From Bryobacterales bacterium (GTDB lineage: Bacteria > Acidobacteriota > Terriglobia > Bryobacterales > UBA6623): DNA of 64,000 bases. Each line of letters opens with the position of its first letter. The stretch's first letter is position 1. A program made the translations under genes and the position numbers. Shown piece after piece: positions 8,044 through 17,052 of the stretch. The notes under the pieces are model-generated. The model saw only the letters and a list, made by a program, of their open reading frames with translations. It did not search any database and was not told where the DNA came from. The stretch lies in assembly GCA_026713545.1 (NCBI GenBank), contig JAPOOG010000048.1, positions 1 through 64,000 of the forward strand. The letters run 5' to 3'.

Positions 8044-9000
8044 GTGCCGCTGAACCGCCTGAGGACGTTTGCCCGGCGCTGGCGGCCCGTGCTGGGCGTT
8101 GCGGTGGGGGTTCTCGGATACCTGCTCTGGCGAAACCTCACTCCGGATCTCCCCGGGCGCTTGTTTCCGCTGCTGCCCGGCAACCACGCCCTGTATGCCT
8201 ATGCGGATATCGAGGCCATGCGCGAGGGCGACCTTCTTTCCGATGCCGCCTCGATGCCTGGCTGGGAACTCATCGACCGGCGCGGCCACTTCGCCGAATA
8301 CCGCGTTTTTTTCTCCGAAGCGGGAGTGACGGGAGCGGCGCTTTCCGTCGGCGAGCACGAACTCCGGGCCGTTCTCAGCGGGCGATTCAGCGCCGCCGAG
8401 CTCATGGCGCACGTCGAACGCCGAGGCGGGCATTGCGAAGACCGGCCCGTGAGTTTCACCTGCTCGGTCGACTCTTCCGAAGCCGGCATCCGACTTCGGT
8501 TGCCGGGCGACAACCTGCTCGAGATCGTCGACCGGGCACCTCGAACCGTCGAGCCAGCCGACCCCGGCGATGCCGCTTTCCTGGCCGCCGCCGCACGGCA
8601 GGGCATCCGGGAAGGAGCCGTTCTGTGGGTGGCCCTGCGACCGTCGCACCTGGAAGCCGTCATGAAAGATCCGCCGCGAGACATGGTGAACCTCTCTCTT
8701 TTCGCGCGGGCCCTCCGACAAGCCCCGTGGGCCTACCTCACTCTGGGATACGGCCGGGAAGCATCAAGCCTGCGGTTGCAGCTTCAAGCATTCACGGAAA
8801 CTCCCGAAGACGCCCAGGAGATGCACGGCGTTCTCAGCGGCTTGAACGAGTTCGCGGCCGCGATGGCCGACCGGAGGTCAAGCGACGACGGCGCCGACCC
8901 TTGGGGTCCAGTCCTCCGCTCGGCCGACTTCGCCCAACAAGGCGCAACCGTCCGGGCCTTGTGGCAGATCGACCTGGCGCTGTTGCGAGACCGCCGGTAA
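8044..9000 (+). CDS. Membrane-anchored protein of unknown function
   Basis: A 318-residue protein, not recognised. One N-terminal transmembrane helix (VLGVAVGVLGYLLW, residues about 16-30) is preceded by arginines, so the rest should be extracytoplasmic. The body is mixed alpha/beta with two cysteines flanking a short strand (GHCEDRPVSFTCS). GTG 8044 was chosen because upstream codons lie in the family C repeat and a -10 hexamer lies 5 nt before it. The gene sits between two roughly 185-bp direct repeats. No enzymatic motif was seen. Confidence 0.65.
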   Translation: MPLNRLRTFARRWRPVLGVAVGVLGYLLWRNLTPDLPGRLFPLLPGNHALYAYADIEAMREGDLLSDAASMPGWELIDRRGHFAEYRVFFSEAGVTGAALSVGEHELRAVLSGRFSAAELMAHVERRGGHCEDRPVSFTCSVDSSEAGIRLRLPGDNLLEIVDRAPRTVEPADPGDAAFLAAAARQGIREGAVLWVALRPSHLEAVMKDPPRDMVNLSLFARALRQAPWAYLTLGYGREASSLRLQLQAFTETPEDAQEMHGVLSGLNEFAAAMADRRSSDDGADPWGPVLRSADFAQQGATVRALWQIDLALLRDRR

Positions 9001-9495
9001 AAGGCCGTGTTTCGTGTTTCGTGACTCGTGATTCGTGACCCAAGAACCTGAGCAGGCGGTACGGCCGTTGCTCCAAGGCAGCTTGCGTCAACAGCCCGTG
9101 GCAAAAGTCCCGCTGCATTCAAGCGGCGATGCATCCCGTCTGAACAGCGTTGCTCCTCGGTCGAATATGTCCAATATGCTCCCTGGTCGCGCCTTGTCAG
9201 CCGGGCGCATCACAGTTCTCGATGCTACGTGGTATTTCACCACGGACTGTTAAGGCCGGGTCTCGAAAAAAGCGTTAAAAGCCGTAATTCGTGTCTCGTG
9301 ATTCGTGACCCAAAAACCTGAGCAGGTGGTGCGGCCGATGCTCCAAGGCAGCTTGCGTTAAGGCCGTGTCAGAAAAACCTCGTGACTCGTGTCTCGTGAA
9401 ACCTTTTGAGGCCGCGTTGCCGGCGCGGGCGGCTTGCGCCTTGTCCTGACAGCCTTCTGACGCGCTTCGCCTCGACGCATGGTGAGAAATACAGG
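9001..9495 (+). repeat. Repeat cluster: heptamers, family C copy 2 and family A right end
   Basis: Starts with five heptamers (9006-9040), then the GCTCCAAGGCAGCTTG block, then family C copy 2 (9070-9250), further heptamers (about 9283-9310 and 9378-9402), and a family A right half ending TGGTGAGAAATACAGG at 9480-9495. That end touches the stop codon of the minus-strand peptidase gene (stop at 9496-9498). No gene is supported. Confidence 0.8.
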
Positions 9496-11328
9496 TCAGC
9501 GTCTTTGTTCGAGGGTCACTTTCATGGAAAGCGTTTCGCCGCCTCTTACCACGGTGACTTCAACGACATCGCCGACTTCACTGTCGCGGAGGGCATAGGT
9601 GAAGTCGTAGAGGTTGCGGATGGGCTTATCGCCGAATTGCTTGAGGATGTCACCGCCCTGCAGTCCCGCTTTGCCGGCAGGCGAGCCGGGGCGGATGTCG
9701 GCGAACTTGACGCCGTCCTCGACGGGAGCGAAATCGGGAATGGAGCCGAAGTAGGGTCCGTAGCCACCGCCACCGCCGGACGGCCGGCCGCCGTGGCTCG
9801 CGCCGCTGATCTTGCGGTATTCGGGCGGATGGTCCGCCGAGATCAACTCGGAAGCCACGCCGCCGATGAAGTTGACGACCTCGACGGCCTGGTCGGTTTT
9901 GATCTTGTCCCAAGTGTCGGAGGGTTTGTGATAGTCGCCGTGCAGTCCTGAGAAAAAGAACAGCACCGGGATGTTCTTGGGCAGAAACGAGGTGTGGTCG
10001 CTCGCGGTGTAACCGCTCTCGGAGAAGGACAGCTCGAAGGGGTGGGTGCCTTCGAGACCGCCGAGCAGGTTCGTGAAGGTGCTGCCGGTGCCGGTGCCGC
10101 CGACGTAGAGTTTCGACTTCGAGACGCGCCCGATCATGTCCATGTTGAGCATGGCGATGACGTCCTCGATGGGACGAGTCGGATTCTCGACCCAATGCGC
10201 GGAGCCGAGCAGGCCGGTCTCTTCGCCGCTGAACGCCAGGAAGAGAATGCCTCGCTCCAGAGGGTCAGGGCGCATGGAGAAGACACGGGCCAACTCGATC
10301 AAACCGGCGGTGCCCGACGCGTTGTCGTCGGCTCCGAGATGCGGCGTGCCGATCTTCGAAGGCGCCAGGGAACTCTGATCGCCCAGGCCGAGATGATCGT
10401 AGTGAGCGCCGATAACGAGGTACTCCTCGCTGCTGCCCGGAAGGTAGCCGGCCACGTTGTGGAGCGTCGCTCTTTCCCTTTCGATGTCGATCTCGATCGA
10501 TACATTGAGACCTTCGGGCAAGCTGAACGAATTCGTTTCGCCTTTATCGAGCTTTGCCTGGAGTTGCTTGAGAGATGTGTCCGCCGAACTCAGCCAGCGA
10601 TCGACCACCTTGTTCCTGACGTGGAGCATGGCAATGCCGGAGTCGTCGGGGCCGGACACAGCGCCGAACTTCACGAGATCGTCTTTGTTGCCGTCGAGAT
10701 TGCCGTTGACGAGGATGACGGCTTTGGCGCCGCGGTCGCGGGCATTGATGGCTTTCGAGATCAGGTGCGCATGATGAGAGTAGCGACGGCGGGCGCCGCG
10801 GCGCTTGGCGCTGAAGCTCTTGGGTTCATAGCGCAAGACGACAACGACCTTGCCGCTGACGTCGAAGTGGAAGTAATCGTCGTATCCGAACTCATCCGAG
10901 CTGATTCCGTAGCCCGCGAAAACGACTTGCCCTGAGAAATGACCGGAGGACGAGAAGTTGACGGGGACATAGTCTTCACCCGGCGTGAGGGCGGTCTCGC
11001 CCGCGCCGCTCTTCACGAGGAACTGGTTTTCAGCGCCCATGCGGCCGCCGGTCGTGACGGTGAACGGCTGCAGGAACGAGGCCCCATTGACCCCGGGCTG
11101 GAGCCCGTAGTTCCGAAACTGCTCCGCGATGTAGCGGCCGGCTTCTTCGAGTTCGGGCATGCCAGCGCCGCGCCCCTTGCGTTCGGGGGCGGCCAGATAC
11201 TTCACATGGTCGAGATATCGAGCGGCGTCCGGGCGGGCAAGTTCCGCCGCCCCCGCGACCGGGACTAACAGAACAGCGGCTAGACAAAGAGAGACGTATC
11301 GTGCGGCGGCGCTGCGTCTGCTTTTCAA
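9496..11328 (-). CDS. Exported M28 family aminopeptidase with PA and PDZ domains
   Basis: A 610-residue zinc peptidase with a signal peptide (residues 1-27, ending VAGAAE). The middle (about 100-230) resembles a protease-associated insert. The M28 metal ligands are visible: GAHYDHLG, HLGADDNASGT, FSGEETGLLGS with the catalytic Glu pair, MLNMDMIGR, and a final His in LHGDYHKPSDT. The last 90 residues form a PDZ domain (IRPGSPAGKAGLQGGDIL). It likely trims peptides outside the cytoplasm. TTG 11328 is preceded by AAGGAG. The stop codon is followed directly by a family A repeat end. Confidence 0.92.
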   Translation of the reverse strand: MKSRRSAAARYVSLCLAAVLLVPVAGAAELARPDAARYLDHVKYLAAPERKGRGAGMPELEEAGRYIAEQFRNYGLQPGVNGASFLQPFTVTTGGRMGAENQFLVKSGAGETALTPGEDYVPVNFSSSGHFSGQVVFAGYGISSDEFGYDDYFHFDVSGKVVVVLRYEPKSFSAKRRGARRRYSHHAHLISKAINARDRGAKAVILVNGNLDGNKDDLVKFGAVSGPDDSGIAMLHVRNKVVDRWLSSADTSLKQLQAKLDKGETNSFSLPEGLNVSIEIDIERERATLHNVAGYLPGSSEEYLVIGAHYDHLGLGDQSSLAPSKIGTPHLGADDNASGTAGLIELARVFSMRPDPLERGILFLAFSGEETGLLGSAHWVENPTRPIEDVIAMLNMDMIGRVSKSKLYVGGTGTGSTFTNLLGGLEGTHPFELSFSESGYTASDHTSFLPKNIPVLFFFSGLHGDYHKPSDTWDKIKTDQAVEVVNFIGGVASELISADHPPEYRKISGASHGGRPSGGGGGYGPYFGSIPDFAPVEDGVKFADIRPGSPAGKAGLQGGDILKQFGDKPIRNLYDFTYALRDSEVGDVVEVTVVRGGETLSMKVTLEQRR

Positions 11329-11341
11329 GGAAGCTCCTTAA

Positions 11342-11512
11342 CCTGCATTTTTCACCAATCCGAATCGAGTCAAGTTCACGAGGCGATCAGATATCCTGCT
11401 TGCCGGTCCGGGCAGATCCTCGCTAGTTTTTTTCTTCGCCGCCAAGGTTCACATTCGAGTCAAGTTGACGTGACGATTCGTTGTCCTGCTCGTCGGTCTG
11501 AGGACTTCCTCG
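11342..11512 (+). repeat. Family A left end followed by two tandem imperfect 60-bp repeats
   Basis: CCTGCATTTTTCACCA (11342-11357) is a family A terminus. It is followed by two diverged direct repeats, each running GAGTCAAGTT...CGAT...TCCTGCT...CGGTC...TCCTCGCTAGTT (about 11366-11428 and 11457-11518); the second reaches the stop of the DsbA-like gene. Part of the motif recurs at 5609-5660. No gene is visible. Confidence 0.7.
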
Positions 11513-12505
11513 CTAGTTCCGGCCGGGGATGTCGAGTTCGACTTGGCAGCCGCAATCGTCTCCGGCGTTCCTGGTGACTTTCTGGTAAGCGATTTCGTAG
11601 TCGATGACTTGCTTGATCTGCGCCCACCGGACATTGCCGGTGAGCCGGCGGCCGTTCACGTACATCGTCGGAGTGGAGCGGATGCCCAGGTCTCTCCCCA
11701 ACCGGATGGACTCATCGACGCCGGGTTTTGTTTCCTGTTGCGCTATGCAGGGAGACAGCTTCAACGTGTCGAGACCGTGGGTGGAGGCGAACTCGCCGAC
11801 CTTGTCGTCGAGATTCTGCTCGGTGATCGAGCGCTGGTTCTCGAACATCCAATCGTGATATGTCCAGAAGGCTTCCGGGTCGAGTTGCTGAATGCATTGC
11901 CCGGCGACCGCCGCCTGGTAAGCCCACTTATGCCTCTTCAGCGGATAGTCGTGAAAGTAGACCCGCACGTTGTCGGGATAGTTTTGGGCCACCTGAGTTC
12001 GCAGGACCTTGGCTTCCTTGGCGCAATAGGGGCACTGGAAGTCGCTGAAAACCGCGATGACGACAGGCGCGCCCTCTTTGCCGAAGGCGGGCCGGCCCAG
12101 ATTGGAGAGCTTTTCGAGGTTCTCGTGAAACGGGTTTTCCGTTATGTCGTAGGAACGCCCCTCGATGATGCTTCCGCCGTCCTTCGAGATGAAATACGAC
12201 CGCTGCTGCGTGCGGTTTCCCTGGGCCGCCTTGAACGTGACTTCCATCAGGCCATCGATGGATGACGGCTTGTAGTCAGTGATCTCGACGTCGATGCCGG
12301 GGTTCATGACATAGAGATGGCGGAGAAAGAACTCGAGATCCGACTTGTCGAGGGCGTTTTCAGGCGGTGTGCCTTCGGTGGCGGGTTCCGGCTCGGGCTC
12401 GAAGAAGCCGCCTTGCTGGGCGTGGGCTGCTGGGGTTGCCAAGACAGCCGCGAGAAGCGGCACTCCAAGCACAAGGATTGCGCTTACGGAGTGGGGGCGC
12501 TTCAT
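11513..12505 (-). CDS. Exported DsbA-family thiol:disulfide oxidoreductase
   Basis: A 330-residue protein with a signal peptide (residues 1-29, ending AHA). After a poorly conserved N-terminal region (about 45-130) comes a thioredoxin-fold DsbA-like domain. It has active site C158-P-Y-C161 (FSDFQCPYC), a helical insertion, and the cis-Pro loop RSTPTMYVNG near residue 285. CPYC with this insertion is typical of DsbA/BdbD-like proteins that form or shuffle disulfides outside the cytoplasm. Two extra cysteines (CGC) lie near the C-terminus. TAGAAT lies 6 nt before the ATG, suggesting a leaderless mRNA. Confidence 0.88.
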   Translation of the reverse strand: MKRPHSVSAILVLGVPLLAAVLATPAAHAQQGGFFEPEPEPATEGTPPENALDKSDLEFFLRHLYVMNPGIDVEITDYKPSSIDGLMEVTFKAAQGNRTQQRSYFISKDGGSIIEGRSYDITENPFHENLEKLSNLGRPAFGKEGAPVVIAVFSDFQCPYCAKEAKVLRTQVAQNYPDNVRVYFHDYPLKRHKWAYQAAVAGQCIQQLDPEAFWTYHDWMFENQRSITEQNLDDKVGEFASTHGLDTLKLSPCIAQQETKPGVDESIRLGRDLGIRSTPTMYVNGRRLTGNVRWAQIKQVIDYEIAYQKVTRNAGDDCGCQVELDIPGRN

Positions 12506-12511
12506 GAACCC

Positions 12512-12517
12512 ATTCTA
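12512..12517 (-). promoter_or_regulatory. -10 element directly before DsbA-like ATG
   Basis: TAGAAT (12517 down to 12512) is followed by 6 nt and ATG at 12505, the same spacing as at 6672. No clear -35 is visible. Confidence 0.4.
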
Positions 12518-12561
12518 ACCCAGCCCGCATGCCTCACCGGCCGACAGCCGAGGCAGGAAGA

Positions 12562-12830
12562 AAGGCCGTGATTCGAAGAAAGGCCGTGATTCGTGTCTCG
12601 TGTTTCGTGACCCAAAATTCTAAGCAGGCGGTACGGCCGTTGTTGCTCCAAGGCAGCTTGCGTTGAGGCTTTGTCTCGTGATTCGTGAAAAGCCTTCAAG
12701 GCCGTGTTGCAGGCGCGGGACGTAACCTGCATTTTTCACCACCTGACGTCCGTAGCACGCGATAAAAAGGCCGTGATTCGTGATTCGTGATTCGTAAAAA
12801 ACCTTCAATGCCGTGTTGCAGGATTGAGAC
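12562..12830 (+). repeat. Repeat cluster: heptamers and truncated family A element
   Basis: Heptamers at 12585-12612 (CGTGATT, CGTGTCT, CGTGTTT, CGTGACC), then the GCTCCAAGGCAGCTTG block, more heptamers near 12667-12689, a family A left terminus CCTGCATTTTTCACCA at 12726-12741, and heptamers again at about 12772-12796. The element ends without a right terminus before the next gene. Confidence 0.75.
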
Positions 12831-12895
12831 GGCCGAACGGCATCCCCGGATTGCCTTTGGCCGAATCATCTCGTACTCTTGCTCTGAGGGCAGCG

Positions 12896-13960
12896 ATGAA
12901 GACCACACGACGCACCTTCCTTGCCGCCGCCGGAGCGGCACCGCTGGTTGCGCGACCTGCGACAGCGGCTGACCGCCGGGGCGATTGGAATCCCATCGTT
13001 TCGGAGAACCTGCATAACGTCGAGTACGAAACGCTGCGTTGGCTCAAGCAGCTTGGGCTGAAGCATGCGGTTTTTCAAGGAACGGATCACGTCGATGCGA
13101 GCGGCAAGGGCTACTGGACGAAGGACGACGTCCTCTATCACAAGCGCAAGTGCGACGCGGCGGGCGTCGAGCTGGTGTCGATGATGATTCCGATCGGCCT
13201 GTATACGAAGGCACGGTTCGGCCGGCCGGGGCGCGACGAAGAGATCGAGAACGTGATCCGCACGATTCAAGCGACCGGCGAGGCCGGGGTGCGGACGATG
13301 GAGTGGCGCTTCTGGCCGGACTTCTATTGGGATCACCGCGTCGGGTACTACCGGGTGGAAGGCCGCGGCGGGTCGAGTCTCAAGGCCTTCGACTACAGCC
13401 GCGTCGCCGACCGCGGGCCGTTTCCGGAGGTGGGAGAGGTCAGCGAGAGCGAAATGTGGAAACGCTTCCTCTACTTCACGAAGCCCATCGTCGAAGCCGC
13501 CGAGAAGGCCGACGTGCAGCTCACGATGCATCCGAACGACCCGCCGATAAGAAACATGCGCGGCGCCGCGCGGATCTTTCACCACACGGACGCGCTGCGG
13601 CGGTTGCTTCGCGAGGTTCCGAGCCGCTACAACGGCATCACGTTCTGTCAGGGAACGATCACCGAGATGGGAGTGAACGTCCTGGAGGACATTCACTATT
13701 TCGCGTCCCGGGATCGCATCAAGCTGGTTCACTTCCGCTCCGTGCGCGGCACGGTGCCGAAGTATCGCGAGGTCTTCGTGGACGAGGGCGATATCGACAT
13801 GCTCGAGGCGATGAAGGCGTATCGGGACGCGGGGTTCAATGGCCCGTTCGTTTCCGATCACACGCCGAGAGTCGAGGGCGATTCAGGCTGGGGGCATATC
13901 GGCCGGACGTTCACTCACGGCTATATCCGAGGTCTCCTGCAGGCGGTGAACAGCTCTTGA
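12896..13960 (+). CDS. Exported mannonate dehydratase (UxuA)-like TIM-barrel protein
   Basis: A 354-residue protein with a Tat-like leader (MKTTRRTFLAAAGAAPLVA). The barrel carries motifs of the UxuA group: HPNDPP near residue 205, TFCQGT, VHFRSVRG, DEGDIDM and SDHTP near the end. UxuA dehydrates D-mannonate to 2-keto-3-deoxygluconate. Export is unusual for that enzyme, so a related isomerase or dehydratase acting outside the cytoplasm is possible. ATG 12896 has GAGGG upstream. No other hexuronate genes are adjacent, so the exact substrate is uncertain. Confidence 0.75.
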   Translation: MKTTRRTFLAAAGAAPLVARPATAADRRGDWNPIVSENLHNVEYETLRWLKQLGLKHAVFQGTDHVDASGKGYWTKDDVLYHKRKCDAAGVELVSMMIPIGLYTKARFGRPGRDEEIENVIRTIQATGEAGVRTMEWRFWPDFYWDHRVGYYRVEGRGGSSLKAFDYSRVADRGPFPEVGEVSESEMWKRFLYFTKPIVEAAEKADVQLTMHPNDPPIRNMRGAARIFHHTDALRRLLREVPSRYNGITFCQGTITEMGVNVLEDIHYFASRDRIKLVHFRSVRGTVPKYREVFVDEGDIDMLEAMKAYRDAGFNGPFVSDHTPRVEGDSGWGHIGRTFTHGYIRGLLQAVNSS

Positions 13961-14137
13961 AGGGGGCTGATATACGATGTCGATACTCTGGACCAGATGA
14001 AACCCAGCATGCGCGGGATGATCGGAAGGAGGCTGAGTTATCACGATCTCGTCTGGGGCAATGGTTTAAAGTCGGGCGCGATGACCATCGTATTATGAGG
14101 GGTCCGCACAACCAATTCAAACTTTGAAGGAAAACCA

Positions 14138-14839
14138 ATGGGAGAATTCTTGATTCTCGTGAGTATGGCAATAGGAATTACGGCTTTCATCGCACTAATT
14201 CGACCGCTTCCACGCATCTACTTGCCAACTAGAAAAAGAGCGATCTATTTGTTAATGTCGTCATTCCTAATATTTGGACTAGGCGGTTCAATGTTACCTG
14301 GTCTTCCCGACAGCGAGCAAATCGTCCGTCAAGATGAAGTTGACAATGAGAGTGGGCTGTTATCCGATACAGAGCGAAAGGATGATCCAAGACTGAAGAG
14401 CGAGGAATCAAAGATTGAGAAACAGTCAGAACATGTCGAATTGCATGAAATCATGATGAAGTGGAACACCGAACGCGATAACTATAATGATCCTGCAAAA
14501 TTTGTTTTCTCGCTCTGGGAAAACAGAACCATACGAACTACTGGTTTAGTGTTCGAGAAAAGAACTGTACCGAGCATAGATGGGACGACGCAAGAATCCT
14601 ACGTTTATTTTCATAATGGAGGAGGGGACAAAGATCTGATAGATGGCGTTTGGAAGTGGACTGGATTCAATAGAGGCGTTTATGCTAAGTTTGACAACGA
14701 GTTCGACATTAAATCAGTAATTTCTGATGAGTTTCTTACTGTAGCCTGCACTGGTGTTCATCCTCAATATGACAAGGGGAATGGAACTATTTTCGGAATA
14801 GAACTCCAAAACTGCAAGAGTGAGAAGGTGCCAGAATAG
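14138..14839 (+). CDS. AT-rich orphan membrane protein
   Basis: A 233-residue protein, unrecognised. Two N-terminal hydrophobic segments (residues about 4-20 and 33-50) are followed by a polar linker rich in Glu, Asp and Ser (55-105) and a globular tail with a Trp-rich stretch (DGVWKWTGF). A good Shine-Dalgarno (GAAGGA) precedes the ATG. Base composition is visibly lower in GC than all neighbours, with AT-ending codons, pointing to recent acquisition. No transposase or phage gene is adjacent. Confidence 0.7.
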   Translation: MGEFLILVSMAIGITAFIALIRPLPRIYLPTRKRAIYLLMSSFLIFGLGGSMLPGLPDSEQIVRQDEVDNESGLLSDTERKDDPRLKSEESKIEKQSEHVELHEIMMKWNTERDNYNDPAKFVFSLWENRTIRTTGLVFEKRTVPSIDGTTQESYVYFHNGGGDKDLIDGVWKWTGFNRGVYAKFDNEFDIKSVISDEFLTVACTGVHPQYDKGNGTIFGIELQNCKSEKVPE

Positions 14840-14946
14840 CTGTTTACTCATTGATGTACGGAGTGCAATTGAGGATCAGGGATCGCCTATCCTTGCGCCA
14901 GCCTAGAAGTAGTTAGTGGAAGGGATGTTGTTTCAGAAGAGACACC

Positions 14947-15096
14947 GTGAAGAAACAAGCAGACAAGCCCAAGCGACCGGAAGGCCGACCGGTTGAGCAT
15001 GCGATACCTGATTCGATCACCGAAAGACCCGAGAGCGTCATGCGATGTCTCTTGGCGCACCGCGTCAAGGCGCGAGGACGAGTGGGATTAAGTTAA
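14947..15096 (+). CDS. Small ORF, possibly truncated by frameshift
   Basis: A 49-codon ORF from GTG with weak Shine-Dalgarno-like AGAAGAG. It reads KPKRPEGRPVEH...PDSITERPESVMRCLL, resembling the short Lys/Arg-rich KRPxGRP...PDPI..TPENV proteins seen across bacterial genomes. Near 15070 the frame seems displaced: skipping one base would give KREDEWD, closer to the usual end of that group. It may be a decayed copy. Weak evidence overall. Confidence 0.3.
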   Translation: MKKQADKPKRPEGRPVEHAIPDSITERPESVMRCLLAHRVKARGRVGLS

Positions 15097-15527
15097 TCGA
15101 ACCGGGCACGGCTGGCAGCGGAAATAGGTGCTCGCCAGGACCCCTCAAGCGCCCGCCCGTCGGGCGCCTTGGGTAGGGTCGTATATAAGCCCCTTTGAAG
15201 GATGTCGGGACGTTGTAATAAGACTGGTGAGAACTCCTTCCGGGCCGGGTCTAGATGACCGTTCGCCAAGGGCTGTTCACACAAGTTTCACCTTTCGCCG
15301 GGCAAACTGGCTCTTTGAGCCGTAGTGTTGGCTGGCAGCTCTTTTGCGACTACGATGTCGGCCGCGGCTCTCTGCGATAAGATGGTTGTTCAGGTCGAGA
15401 GTACGGTTCTCCACGACATCCGCGTTCAAGGCGCTACGGCAAGCCGGAAGCGTCGTTCCTTGCGCAAGGGACCTCCGAGCGGTCCGCCGAGGGCATCTCT
15501 CAGCCTTATTTCACCGTTGGTTCCCTT
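15097..15527 (+). other. Intergenic region upstream of tig
   Basis: About 430 bp without a supportable gene. Open frames here are short or shadows, and no tRNA fold or clear repeat was found. It presumably holds the tig promoter, but no near-consensus hexamer pair stands out. Confidence 0.5.
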
Positions 15528-16826
15528 ATGGCCGAGGCCGATACCTGCAGGCGCGAACTCGAATTCACGGTCGAGTGGGACGACGTCGAAAAGGATGTCG
15601 CCCAAGTCGTCAACGGATTCCGCCGGCAGGCGCGTCTGCCCGGTTTTCGTCCCGGGAAGGCCCCGGCCGCGTTGGTGCGCAGCCGTTATTGGAAAGACAT
15701 CAAGGAAGAGGTTCTGAAGAACCTGTTGCCGCGCGTTTTCTGGGACAAGGCCCGCGAAGAGGGGCTCAAGGTCGTCGGCTCGCCCAACTTGACCGACCTG
15801 CACTTTGAGAATGGCGAACCGGTCAAGTTCCAAACCGAGTTCGACATCTACCCGGAGTTCGAACTCGGCGAGTACCGGCGCATCGAGGTTCCCTACAGCG
15901 AGCCCGAAGTCTTTGACGATGAGGTGAACCATGAGTTGGAACACCTCCGCGAACAGAATGCAAGTTACCGCAACCTCGACCCGCGGCCGCTTGCGGACGG
16001 CGACATCGCCGTGCTGAAGCTGACCGGCGAGCCGCTCGACGGCGGCCCGAAGGTCGAGCAGAACGAGATGATGATCACGATCGGGGAGGCCGAGACGCTA
16101 CCGGAGTTTTCGGAGAACTTGCGGGGGATGAGCCCCGGCGATACGGCCGAGTTCAACGTGAAGTACCCCGACGACTACGGCACCGAGAAACTGGCGGGCA
16201 AGACGCTGGCATTTTGCGCCGAGGTCCTGGAGATGCGCGAGAAGGAGCTTCCGGAACTCGACGACGATTTCGCGCAGGAAGCCGGAGAATATTCGTCGCT
16301 GGAAGAGTTGAAGAACCAGATTCACGAGGCGATCGGCGCTCATCGCAGGCGAACAGCCACAGGCGAAGCGAAAAACAAGCTGATGGACGTGCTTATCGAC
16401 CGCCACCGGTTTCCGGTTCCCGAGACGATGGTTGATCGACAGATCGCGACGCGGGCCGAACGACGGTTACGCGCGCTAGAAGAGCAAGGCGTCGACTCGT
16501 CGGAGCTTGACCTCGACTGGCGGCAGATTCGAGAGAGAGAGAAACCTCTCGCCGAGCGCGACGTGTGCGCCAGCCTCATCCTCGAGCGCATCGCCGACGA
16601 GGAAGGCATTCAGGTGGGGAGCGACGAGTTGGACGAGCCCATCAGGCAGTACGCGGAACGACAGAAGAAAAGCGTGTCGGCCGCTCGCGCCGAACTGGTG
16701 GAGAACGGCACGCTCGATCGAGTCCGCTCACAGATGCGCAACGACAAGACGCTCGACTTTCTTTTCGATGAGGCTCAGAAGGTCGACGCCCCCGCGGAGG
16801 CGGGAAGCGGCGAGAGCGGCAACTGA
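15528..16826 (+). CDS. tig: Trigger factor
   Basis: A 432-residue ribosome-associated chaperone with peptidyl-prolyl isomerase activity. The N-terminal ribosome-binding domain has the signature GFRPGKAP at residues 39-46. The FKBP-type PPIase domain spans about 150-235 and the helical chaperone domain follows. Length is normal. tig immediately precedes clpP, the common bacterial order. The family B repeat between the two genes could affect their co-transcription. Confidence 0.95.
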   Translation: MAEADTCRRELEFTVEWDDVEKDVAQVVNGFRRQARLPGFRPGKAPAALVRSRYWKDIKEEVLKNLLPRVFWDKAREEGLKVVGSPNLTDLHFENGEPVKFQTEFDIYPEFELGEYRRIEVPYSEPEVFDDEVNHELEHLREQNASYRNLDPRPLADGDIAVLKLTGEPLDGGPKVEQNEMMITIGEAETLPEFSENLRGMSPGDTAEFNVKYPDDYGTEKLAGKTLAFCAEVLEMREKELPELDDDFAQEAGEYSSLEELKNQIHEAIGAHRRRTATGEAKNKLMDVLIDRHRFPVPETMVDRQIATRAERRLRALEEQGVDSSELDLDWRQIREREKPLAERDVCASLILERIADEEGIQVGSDELDEPIRQYAERQKKSVSAARAELVENGTLDRVRSQMRNDKTLDFLFDEAQKVDAPAEAGSGESGN

Positions 16827-16836
16827 GGGCGGCAGG

Positions 16837-17052
16837 CAAGTTTTTCCTCTACCCGTGCATGGATCATTCAAGCAGGAAACATCCGGATCGGCGTCAACGC
16901 CGCTTGATCAGGAGGGATGATTCAGGGCAGTTTTTAGTTTTTAGTTTTCAGTTTTAAGTTTTAGTTTTTCGCGGCCCGTGTGCGGATCATACGAGAGGGA
17001 AACATGCGGGCCGTTGACAACGCTGCTTGCATAGCTGGATGTTTCAGGTCAG
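16837..17052 (+). repeat. Two family B palindromic elements with an AGTTTTN heptamer array between them
   Basis: Copy B1 spans 16837-16927 and B2 about 16971-17052. Each follows GGATCAT..., GAAACAT.CGG, GTcAAC, GCTTGAT (or variant), then GGATG.TTCAGG, with GAAACATCC and GGATGTTTC forming an inverted repeat. Between them, 16929-16969 is a run of heptamers AGTTTTT, AGTTTTT, AGTTTTC, AGTTTTA, AGTTTTA. B2 ends exactly at the AGGAGGG that serves as the clpP ribosome binding site (17051-17057). Confidence 0.75.

Noticed and set aside
7654-9402. Heptamer arrays considered as CRISPR
   Set aside because: Units are 7 bp with no spacers of constant length, no leader and no cas genes nearby.
9994-10935. 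Long open frame opposite the M28 peptidase
   Set aside because: Shadow of the real gene; no start context or family motifs.
13961-14098. In-frame extension after the mannonate-dehydratase-like stop (42 codons to TGA)
   Set aside because: The protein already ends at a family-typical position; a run of this length is expected by chance in GC-rich DNA.
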